A DNA stretch of 11,073 nucleotides from JBMOLL01 sp049325415 (GTDB lineage Bacteria; Bacteroidota; Bacteroidia; Bacteroidales; GCA-2748055). A model generated the notes under the pieces. That model saw only the letters and a list, made by a program, of their open reading frames with translations, did no database searches and had not been told where the DNA came from. The stretch lies in assembly GCA_049325415.1 (NCBI GenBank), contig JBMOLL010000063.1, positions 1-11,073 of the forward strand. The letters are read 5' to 3'. Made by a program: the position numbers and the translations under genes. This document shows positions 1 through 6,243 of this stretch, one piece after another (position 1 is the stretch's first letter; each line of letters opens with the position of its first letter).

Positions 1-1106
1 AGATCAGTGAATGGGAGGTGCTCGATTCAGCCGGCTATTACCTTCCCTATACCGGAAGCCAGGTCTCTGTATATAAGGCCCTGAGAAGTTCAAACGATAT
101 CGGTTACCAGGATCTGAGTGCCTATCTACAGGATACCTGGGAGATCAGCGCCGAACATGCTTCCTGGTTTATTTCGGCCGGACTCCGGGCGACCTACTGG
201 TGCTTCAACCCGGTTTTATTCATCAGTCCCAGAACCACCTTCAGCGTACAGCCCGACTGGGAAAAGGATATGATGTTCCATCTCTCCTGGGGATATTATT
301 ACCAGCCGCCGTTTTATAAAGAAATGAGGCTTCCCGATGGATCGGTGAATTACGGTATTGAACCCCAGCGTTCGATACACCTGCTCCTTGGAGGTGATTA
401 CCTGTTCAATGCATGGGACCGGCCCTTTAAGCTTACGGCCGAGTTCTATTATAAATGGCTGAATAACCTGATTCCCTACAAGATCGAAAATGTGAGGATT
501 GAATATGCCGGTGAAAACCTGGCAAAAGGCTATGCTATGGGCTTTGATATGAAACTGAACGGGGAATTTGTGCCCGGTGCCGAATCATGGATGACGATCT
601 CGCTGTTGCAGACCAGGGAGGATATGCCGGGTGATTCCGTTTACGAATGGGTCGACGGTAAACAGGTCCTGACTGAAGCGGGCTATTACCCGAGACCTAC
701 GGACCAGTTATTTTCTTTCGGCCTGTACTTCCAGGATTACCTGCCGAATAATCCGGATTACAAGGTACACCTCAATGCATTTTTTGGCAGCGGGATACCT
801 CTCAGTCAGCCTATCGACGGCCTGTATTACACAAAATACAGGATGCGCCCATACCGGCGTATCGATATCGGATTCTCCAAGGTGCTCAAGCGGGAATACG
901 ATGTACTTAAACCCGGAAATCCCTTTCGTCATTTCAACAATATCTGGATCAGCGGAGAGATCTTCAACCTGCTGGCCATCGAAAATGAGGCATCCTACAG
1001 CTGGATCAGAACCATTTCGGATCAGGAAGGGGTGCCTGCCCTGTTCGGAGTGCCTAATAAGCTGACCGGCAGGAGATTCAATATTAAACTGACCGCTGTT
1101 TTCTAA
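1..1106 (+). CDS. TonB-dependent outer-membrane receptor, C-terminal part (5' end outside window)
   Basis: This is the C-terminal portion (about 367 residues) of an outer-membrane beta-barrel receptor. The reading frame is open to the left edge (codons start at base 3), so the GTG at base 18 is not the true start. The residues are typical of TonB-dependent receptors of Bacteroidota that carry a carboxypeptidase-regulatory-like N-terminal domain: alternating aromatic beta-strand segments, a WGYYYQPP stretch, a FFGSGIPL segment, YRRIDIGFSK, and a final strand ending in the terminal phenylalanine expected of a barrel protein (KLTAVF). Such receptors take up scarce ligands across the outer membrane using TonB/ExbBD energy. 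The plug and TonB box lie outside the window, so the ligand cannot be named. There is no SusD-like gene downstream, which argues against a polysaccharide-utilisation pair on this side. Its TAA stop overlaps the stop of the convergent nitroreductase gene. Family call firm, substrate unknown. Confidence 0.9.
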   Translation, partial: ISEWEVLDSAGYYLPYTGSQVSVYKALRSSNDIGYQDLSAYLQDTWEISAEHASWFISAGLRATYWCFNPVLFISPRTTFSVQPDWEKDMMFHLSWGYYYQPPFYKEMRLPDGSVNYGIEPQRSIHLLLGGDYLFNAWDRPFKLTAEFYYKWLNNLIPYKIENVRIEYAGENLAKGYAMGFDMKLNGEFVPGAESWMTISLLQTREDMPGDSVYEWVDGKQVLTEAGYYPRPTDQLFSFGLYFQDYLPNNPDYKVHLNAFFGSGIPLSQPIDGLYYTKYRMRPYRRIDIGFSKVLKREYDVLKPGNPFRHFNNIWISGEIFNLLAIENEASYSWIRTISDQEGVPALFGVPNKLTGRRFNIKLTAVF

Positions 1107-1657
1107 GAAAAGGGAATTCCCTCTGTGAGAATATCCCCCAGTTCCTTTCGTGAACTTGAATTCAACTCTCTTTCCCTGAGGTCGTCAGGAAGGCTTAAAG
1201 GATCACCGTGATAGCCGATGGCCATCAGCACCAGAAGATCAAACTCCCCGGGAATACCGAAAAGCCGGCGCGCAGCTTCTTTGTCGTAGCCTCCCATCTG
1301 GTGCACACTCAAACCGGCAGCGCTTGCCTGAACCAGCAAATTCCCCACGGCCAATCCGGCTTCATAGGACGCGAAGTGGTTTTCTCCTCGTCCCGGGTAA
1401 ATCTTTCTGGTTGTGACGAGCACCAGCAAAGGAGCATCGCCCGCCCATTGTGCATTTGCGGCGCTCAGGGTACGAAGGAGGGCTTCATATCCCCTCTCCC
1501 CCCTGCGGGTGAGGATAAAGTGCCAGGGCTGGGCATTGAAACCGGAAGGCGCTTTTCCTGCAGCGGTGAACAGCAAACGGATCAATTCTTCATCCACTGG
1601 ATCATGGCTGAAGGCAAGCGGACTTTTTCGGTCTGCGATATAATTCAGGACGTTCAT
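1103..1657 (-). CDS. nitroreductase family protein (FMN-dependent)
   Basis: A 184-residue protein of the small NADH/NAD(P)H:FMN nitroreductase superfamily, a soluble cytoplasmic flavoenzyme that usually works as a homodimer. The N-terminal FMN phosphate-binding segment is at about residues 9-16 (DRKSPLAF, a variant of the usual RRSxRxF). The hallmark APSGFNAQPWHF lies at about 36-47. A helix rich in small residues (YEAGLAVGNLLVQASAAGL) follows at 98-116, and the isoalloxazine-contacting region ends in AIGYHGDP at 146-153. The length is normal for the short subfamily. The physiological substrate cannot be read from the sequence; members reduce nitroaromatics, quinones or enones. The gene stands alone, divergent from rocD and convergent with the receptor gene, and its TAG stop is embedded in the receptor's stop region. 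The ATG fits the conserved N-terminus directly. Confidence 0.9.
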   Translation of the reverse strand: MNVLNYIADRKSPLAFSHDPVDEELIRLLFTAAGKAPSGFNAQPWHFILTRRGERGYEALLRTLSAANAQWAGDAPLLVLVTTRKIYPGRGENHFASYEAGLAVGNLLVQASAAGLSVHQMGGYDKEAARRLFGIPGEFDLLVLMAIGYHGDPLSLPDDLRERELNSSSRKELGDILTEGIPFS

Positions 1658-1821
1658 TTTATACCGGATATTTACGAGCTAAACAATAAACAAGCCTGTG
1701 ATGTTCTGAAAAAAGCAAATTTAACGGTTACCTTAAAGAATTGACGGGGAATAGAGCGCATTCATCATCTTTCATTAACTTTATGCCCTGAATTTTTAAT
1801 GCACATTTCAAAATCTTCATT
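1658..1821. promoter_or_regulatory. divergent intergenic spacer between nitroreductase and rocD
   Basis: This AT-rich spacer of 164 bases must hold the start signals for both the leftward nitroreductase gene and the rightward rocD unit. On the plus strand TAACTTTA at 1776-1783 matches seven of eight bases of the Bacteroidota -7 element TAnnTTTG and would leave a leader of about 30 bases. No TTG lies at the right distance upstream: the one at 1741-1743 is 32 bases away, too far. I see no convincing match on the minus strand. No clear operator, riboswitch or small gene is visible. Confidence 0.35.
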
Positions 1822-3036
1822 ATGAACACACAGGATTATATCAAACGCGAAGACAAATACGGAGCACATAACTATCACCCACTTCCGGTTGTACTTGACC
1901 GCGGGGAAGGTGTATTTGTCTGGGATGTGGAAGGAAAACGCTATTACGATTTTCTTTCTGCTTATTCAGCTGTAAATCAAGGACATTGCCATCCAAAGAT
2001 TGTTCAGGCTATGACCGAACAGGCACAGAAACTGGCGCTGACCTCGAGGGCATTTTACAACAGTGTCCTGGGTGAATATGAAGAATATGTTACCCGCTAT
2101 TTCGGATATGACAAAGTACTTCCGATGAACTCCGGTGCCGAAGGCGATGAAACCGCCCTGAAGCTTTGCCGTAAATGGGCCTATGAGAAAAAGGGGATCG
2201 CCGAAAACAAGGCGAAGATCATTGTTTGTGAAGGCAACTTCCACGGACGCACGATCACCATTATTTCCATGTCTACGGATCCGGATTCGTTCAAAGGATT
2301 CGGCCCTTATACACCCGGATTTATTAAAGTTCCCTATAACGACATCCCAGCTCTGGCCAAAGCGCTGGAGGATCCGGATGTTGCAGGTTTCCTGGTTGAG
2401 CCCATCCAGGGCGAAGCAGGTGTGTACGTCCCCGATGACGGTTACCTGAAAAAAGCCTATGAGCTCTGCAAGGCAAAAAATGTACTCTTCATTGCCGATG
2501 AGGTTCAGACCGGTATTGCAAGGACCGGAAAAATGCTTGCCTGTGATCATGAAGGGGTACGTCCCGATGTTCTGATCCTTGGAAAAGCCCTCTCCGGTGG
2601 CACTTATCCCGTATCAGCCGTACTGGCCGATGACGACATCATGCTTTGCATCCGGCCCGGTGAACACGGTTCCACCTATGGTGGCAATCCCGTAGCAGCC
2701 AAGGTGGCTATCGCTGCACTTCAGGTAATAAAGGATGAAAACCTTGCTGAAAAAGCTGATAAACTGGGTGAGAAATTCCGTGCTGCACTGAAGATGATCA
2801 AGTCCCCGATGATTGAACTGGTCAGGGGTAAAGGTCTTCTGAATGCAGTAGTAATTAAGCCGCATAACGGGAAAACAGCCTGGGATGTTTGCCTTGCACT
2901 TAAAGATAATGGTCTGCTCGCCAAACCGACACACGAACATATTATCCGCTTTGCTCCTCCCCTTGTCATTACCGAGGAACAACTGATGGAATGTGCCGCA
3001 ATTATAGAAAAGACCATTAAACAATTTGAAAATTAA
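1822..3036 (+). CDS. rocD: ornithine--oxo-acid aminotransferase (ornithine aminotransferase)
   Basis: A 404-residue PLP enzyme of class-III aminotransferase fold. It moves the delta-amino group of ornithine to 2-oxoglutarate, giving glutamate semialdehyde (pyrroline-5-carboxylate) and glutamate, and so links arginine/ornithine to proline and glutamate metabolism in the cytoplasm. The N-terminal third is close to eukaryotic OAT (AYSAVNQGHCHPKIV, then TSRAFYNSVLGEYEEY). PLP-site residues are visible: the phosphate-loop segment NSGAEGDET at 103-111, the H141-G142 pair, D226 in IADEVQTG, the Schiff-base lysine K255 in LGKALSGG, and T285 in HGSTYGGNP. E198 in PIQGEAGV sits 28 residues before D226, the spacing of the substrate-specific glutamate E235 in human OAT, which favours true OAT over acetylornithine or GABA aminotransferase. 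It is full length. The M13 peptidase gene follows after 4 bases, so the two are probably co-transcribed. Confidence 0.95.
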   Translation: MNTQDYIKREDKYGAHNYHPLPVVLDRGEGVFVWDVEGKRYYDFLSAYSAVNQGHCHPKIVQAMTEQAQKLALTSRAFYNSVLGEYEEYVTRYFGYDKVLPMNSGAEGDETALKLCRKWAYEKKGIAENKAKIIVCEGNFHGRTITIISMSTDPDSFKGFGPYTPGFIKVPYNDIPALAKALEDPDVAGFLVEPIQGEAGVYVPDDGYLKKAYELCKAKNVLFIADEVQTGIARTGKMLACDHEGVRPDVLILGKALSGGTYPVSAVLADDDIMLCIRPGEHGSTYGGNPVAAKVAIAALQVIKDENLAEKADKLGEKFRAALKMIKSPMIELVRGKGLLNAVVIKPHNGKTAWDVCLALKDNGLLAKPTHEHIIRFAPPLVITEEQLMECAAIIEKTIKQFEN

Positions 3037-3040
3037 TCCA

Positions 3041-5068
3041 ATGAAATTGAACAGGTTATATTATATTTTATTTGCAGTAATCATGGCAGTATCAGGCGGA
3101 TGTAAGCCGAGTGTGGATGTAGCGATCAGGGAGAGTGATCTGGATCGCAGTGTTATGCCGGGAGATGATTTCTACCGTTTTGCCAACGGAGGCTGGCTCG
3201 ACAGTCATCCCATACCCGATGAATTCAGCAGGTACGGGACCTTTGATCTTCTCCGTGAAGACAATAAAAAGCTTGTAAAAGAGCTGGTCGAACAGGTATC
3301 TGCCCAGGAAGCCGAATCAGGCTCTATCGCCCGGAAAGTAGGAGACTATTTCAAAACCGGGATGGATTCGGCGGTTATAGATGCAATGGGATTTGAACCG
3401 CTGAAACCGGAACTGGAGCGGATAGCCGCCCTGGAGAACAAACAGCAGCTGACGGCATATCTGACCATGCTCTATGCACAGGGAACCCCTACACTCTTCT
3501 ATTATTTCGGTTCCCCTGACCTTGAAAATTCATCAATGGTCCTTGGCAACCTGCATCAGGGAGGCATGGGACTGACCGATGTTGATTATTACCGTGCGGA
3601 TGATGAAAGAAGTGCCGGTATCCGTGAAGAATACAAACGTTATATCTCGCGGCTTTTTACTCTGACCGGCGTAGCAGCTGAAGATGCAGATGCACGGGCT
3701 GCCCGCATCCTTGCATTTGAGACAAGGCTGGCCAGGGCCGCCATGACGCGCCTGGAGCAGCGTAATCCCTATGCTACCTTTAATAAGATGAGTGTTGACC
3801 AGTTAGGCAGTATCTGTCCTTCGGTCGACTGGAATGCCTTTTTTGAGGCCAATGGAGTGAACGGGGCAACTGAGATCAATGTCCGCCAGCCAAAATTCAT
3901 TGCTGAACTGGATGCCATGCTGAAAGAGATCCCGATGGCAGAATGGAAAGAATATCTCACATGGAACCTCCTGAACCAGTCGACAGCTTATCTTTCTTCG
4001 GATTTTGAAAGCGCCAGTTTTGAATTCTATGGCAAGTTCCTGTCCGGGAAAGAAGTGAACCAGCCCAGATGGAAAAGGGTGCTCAGTTCAACTGAGGGAG
4101 CGATGGGTGAAGCACTCGGGCAATTGTTTGTGGAGAAATACTTCCCTCCCCAGGCAAAAGAAAGGATGCTTACGCTGGTGGAGAACCTGCGTTATGCGCT
4201 GGGTGTCAGGATCCGCAATCTCGACTGGATGAGTGAAGCCACCAAGGAAGAAGCGCTGGCTAAACTCGCCACGATGAATGTTAAGATCGGTTATCCTGAT
4301 GTATGGAGGGATTATTCCGGTCTGGAAGTGGGGGAAAGTTCCTACTACCTGAATCACAGGATGGCAGCCGCTTTCAACATGGCCTATGAACTCAGCAAGA
4401 TCGGGAAACCTGTTGATCCCAATGAATGGGGCATGACTCCCCAAACGGTCAATGCCTATTACAGTCCGCAGCGAAACGAGATCGTATTCCCTGCCGGCAT
4501 CCTTCAGCCTCCCTTCTTTTACTTTGAAGCAGACGATGCCATTAATTACGGGGCTATCGGAGTCGTTATCGGACATGAGATGACCCATGGTTTCGACGAC
4601 CAGGGACGACAGTACGACAAGGATGGCAATCTGAAGGACTGGTGGACGAAGGAAGATGCTGATCGTTTCATGGAGCGAGCAGAAGTACTGGTTAAGCAAT
4701 ACGACAGTTTTATTGTTCTCGACACCGTTCATGCTGATGGTAAGCTCTCCCTCGGAGAAAACATTGCCGATCTAGGCGGATTGAATATTGCCTTTACAGC
4801 AGTGAAAAAAGCCTGGGAGGAAAATTCACCATCCGAACTCAGCGGGTTCACACCTGAACAACGCTTTTTCCTTGCCTATGCTCACATCTGGGCCAATAAT
4901 ATCAGGGATAAGGAAATGCTTCGACTGACCAAGGAAGATGTTCACTCCCTGGGCAAATTCAGGGTAAACGGTCCCCTGCCCAACCTGCAGGAATTCTATG
5001 ATGCCTTTCACCTGGATGAAACTAACGGAATGTATATCCCGGTTGAAGACAGGGCCCTGATCTGGTAA
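3041..5068 (+). CDS. M13 family (neprilysin/PepO-like) zinc metallopeptidase, predicted lipoprotein
   Basis: A 675-residue zinc endopeptidase of family M13, whose members cleave oligopeptides. The zinc motif HEMTH is at residues 512-516 and the third ligand is E573 in GENIADLGG, with D577 completing ExxxD. The substrate-binding NAYYSP motif is at 471-476, followed by a segment close to neprilysin (NEIVFPAGILQPPFF). The C-terminal FRVNGPLPN and the terminal tryptophan (ALIW) are also family features, so the enzyme looks intact. The N-terminus (MKLNRLYYILFAVIMAVSGGC) is a signal peptide ending at C21, giving a probable lipoprotein acting in the periplasm or at an envelope membrane. The ATG at 3041 was chosen because it puts a short basic region directly before the hydrophobic core; an in-frame TTG at 3026 would overlap rocD and lengthen that region needlessly. 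The lipobox SGGC is looser than the classical LAGC. Confidence 0.93.
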   Translation: MKLNRLYYILFAVIMAVSGGCKPSVDVAIRESDLDRSVMPGDDFYRFANGGWLDSHPIPDEFSRYGTFDLLREDNKKLVKELVEQVSAQEAESGSIARKVGDYFKTGMDSAVIDAMGFEPLKPELERIAALENKQQLTAYLTMLYAQGTPTLFYYFGSPDLENSSMVLGNLHQGGMGLTDVDYYRADDERSAGIREEYKRYISRLFTLTGVAAEDADARAARILAFETRLARAAMTRLEQRNPYATFNKMSVDQLGSICPSVDWNAFFEANGVNGATEINVRQPKFIAELDAMLKEIPMAEWKEYLTWNLLNQSTAYLSSDFESASFEFYGKFLSGKEVNQPRWKRVLSSTEGAMGEALGQLFVEKYFPPQAKERMLTLVENLRYALGVRIRNLDWMSEATKEEALAKLATMNVKIGYPDVWRDYSGLEVGESSYYLNHRMAAAFNMAYELSKIGKPVDPNEWGMTPQTVNAYYSPQRNEIVFPAGILQPPFFYFEADDAINYGAIGVVIGHEMTHGFDDQGRQYDKDGNLKDWWTKEDADRFMERAEVLVKQYDSFIVLDTVHADGKLSLGENIADLGGLNIAFTAVKKAWEENSPSELSGFTPEQRFFLAYAHIWANNIRDKEMLRLTKEDVHSLGKFRVNGPLPNLQEFYDAFHLDETNGMYIPVEDRALIW

Positions 5069-5087
5069 ACCATCGTAAGTAAGCAAC

Positions 5088-5120
5088 AAAAAAAGCCGCC
5101 CGTTTGAGCGGCTATTTTTT
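5088..5120 (+). terminator. intrinsic terminator of the rocD-M13 unit
   Basis: A six-pair perfect stem AGCCGC / GCGGCT (5094-5099 with 5108-5113) around an 8-base loop is followed by ATTTTTT and preceded by a run of A. It therefore works as a rho-independent terminator for the plus strand and could also act leftward. It starts about 20 bases after the M13 stop codon. Confidence 0.88.
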
Positions 5121-5123
5121 CGC

Positions 5124-5218
5124 TTGAAACAGCTTTCATCAGTGCACTGTGCCTTTTCCAATAAAAAGCTTTCCTGAAATTCTGTAACAAATTACCTGTC
5201 AGCAATAAGCTGTTTCAA
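5124..5218. repeat. 12-base perfect inverted repeat in the convergent spacer
   Basis: TTGAAACAGCTT (5124-5135) recurs as its exact reverse complement AAGCTGTTTCAA (5207-5218), 71 bases apart. Between the arms lies a 10-base palindrome, CAGTGCACTG (5140-5149). There is no plausible coding frame. Possible readings are a folded 3' untranslated region, a small RNA, or the remnant of a miniature element. No target duplication is visible. Confidence 0.5.
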
Positions 5219-5259
5219 ACAAAGCCTTATGTCCCTCTCCTTTTACCCCATAAATGAAA

Positions 5260-5284
5260 GCCGGACAGTGCAACACTGCCCGGC
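5260..5284. other. GC-rich hairpin downstream of the minus-strand operon
   Basis: Arms GCCGGACAGTG (5260-5270) and CACTGCCCGGC (5274-5284) pair over 11 positions with one A-C mismatch, around a three-base loop. On the minus strand it is followed only by an interrupted T stretch, so it is a weak terminator at best. It could be a backup to the terminator next to the stop codon, or a 3'-end stabilising hairpin. Confidence 0.5.
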
Positions 5285-5288
5285 GGGT

Positions 5289-5313
5289 AAAAAACCGTTC
5301 TTTGAACCGGTTT
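5289..5313 (-). terminator. intrinsic terminator of the padR operon, touching the last stop codon
   Basis: Read on the minus strand, AACC-G-GTTC pairs with GAACGGTT around an AAA loop (eight pairs with one bulged G) and runs directly into TTTT. The hairpin starts at the last base of the TGA stop of the 309-residue protein, so transcription of the operon probably ends right at the end of the coding sequence. Confidence 0.7.
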
Positions 5314-6242
5314 CAGGGGTTTTCTTTGATAATTTCCTGATCCATCCGAAGTTTTTCCTTATAAAGGATCCCTATCTCCAGATCGGACAGAAGCGGAAAT
5401 GCAAATGCAGGAGATGTTGAAGCAAACCTCTCCCAAACGGGAGCTTCGACATCCTTACCGTCACTTTCGCTTCCTTCAGGGCAGATCTCAGTGATTACCG
5501 AGGTAAGGGTATTGAAATTTTCCTCATTGTTAAAAATAACCAGCTCCACGGCATCTGTATTATCCTTGCCTGATACTGTGTACAAATATCCGGGATCCGC
5601 GGCAGTTCCTGCATCCACTTCCCTTCCCTCGAGTTCACCGGCAATTGCCGACTTTAAAGTACCATTGACAAAGTCAAAGCGGATTTTTTCCGTTCCCCTC
5701 GTCTGCCCCAGCTGCTGCGCTTTTTGCTCATTAAGCAGGTCGATAAAAACTGCCGTGTAAGCCAACTGCTTATTCAGCATGATGCCTTCATCCAGGATAT
5801 TTTTGGAATAACCCAGGGCAAGCAAGGCAGAACTTATGCCCATGTAGGCAACAAACAGCAGGATTATTACGGTATGTATTATGGAGAAGGCTTTATCCCT
5901 GGAAACAGTATAAATAAAGACCGGGACAAACAGGAAAAAAGGCAGCGGAATACCGATTTTCAGCAGCAGGCTGGCACCCGGCCAGTGAAGAATTTTGAAC
6001 AAAGCCCCGGTGTAGACAAAAAAGCACACTATAAAAATTACGATATAAAGCAGACGGTTCCGCCTAGTTCCGACATTCCTGTAATTATTGATCAGGGCCC
6101 AGGGAAGATAGATTAATACAAGAGAACCAAGTCCGAGCATAAGGGCGATATTGGCTCCCGGCCAGTGCATCATCTTGAAAATACTCCCGATAAGGACCAG
6201 GATGACGACAGCTAAACCTGTGATATAAATTGATTTCTTCAT
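5313..6242 (-). CDS. five-helix membrane protein: two GldL-like FKxxHWPGA hairpins plus GldM-like tail
   Basis: A 309-residue inner-membrane protein with no assigned function. Hydrophobic helices lie at about 5-24, 28-48, 63-83, 88-111 and 119-143. The first two pairs are hairpins with IFKMMHWPGA (21-30) and LFKILHWPGA (81-90), spaced exactly 60 residues. They resemble the GldL transmembrane hairpin of the T9SS/gliding motor, including the K-x-x-H pair. The fifth helix exits through LLALGYSKNILDEG followed by MLNKQL, which by eye resembles the GldM helix exit (LALNVSKEVL then MNEKL, recalled from memory). The tail (about 150-309) is soluble and ends with a W-rich, helical segment similar in spacing to GldM domain 1. 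An odd number of helices puts this tail in the periplasm if the N-terminus is cytoplasmic. I chose the ATG at 6242 over one 17 codons earlier: it lies one base after the upstream TGA (TGAAATG) and starts directly at the first helix. Confidence 0.82.
   Translation of the reverse strand: MKKSIYITGLAVVILVLIGSIFKMMHWPGANIALMLGLGSLVLIYLPWALINNYRNVGTRRNRLLYIVIFIVCFFVYTGALFKILHWPGASLLLKIGIPLPFFLFVPVFIYTVSRDKAFSIIHTVIILLFVAYMGISSALLALGYSKNILDEGIMLNKQLAYTAVFIDLLNEQKAQQLGQTRGTEKIRFDFVNGTLKSAIAGELEGREVDAGTAADPGYLYTVSGKDNTDAVELVIFNNEENFNTLTSVITEICPEGSESDGKDVEAPVWERFASTSPAFAFPLLSDLEIGILYKEKLRMDQEIIKENP
5871..6230 (-). repeat. two tandem 60-residue (180-base) HWPGA modules
   Basis: Within the 309-residue protein, modules at residues 5-64 and 65-124 share G-[SA]-[IL]-F-K-x-[ML]-H-W-P-G-A and a conserved glycine 11 residues after the histidine. 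The histidine codons start at 6167 and 5987, exactly 180 bases apart. On the plus strand both carry CGGCCAGTG. A third, degenerate membrane segment follows without the HWPGA core. Confidence 0.85.
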
Positions 6243-6243
6243 T

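Noticed and set aside
1208..1744. Open frame on the plus strand opposite the nitroreductase
   Set aside because: It lies antisense to a clear enzyme gene and shows no recognisable domain; it is a frame shadow.
1966..2550. Minus-strand open frame inside rocD
   Set aside because: Antisense to a conserved PLP enzyme, with no family features.
3026..3040. In-frame TTG start 5 codons upstream for the M13 peptidase
   Set aside because: It would overlap the end of rocD and add MKINP before an already well-formed signal peptide; the ATG at 3041 fits better.
5229..5420. 63-codon plus-strand frame in the convergent spacer
   Set aside because: It runs through the minus-strand terminator and into the 3' end of the 309-residue gene, and has no start context or recognisable composition.
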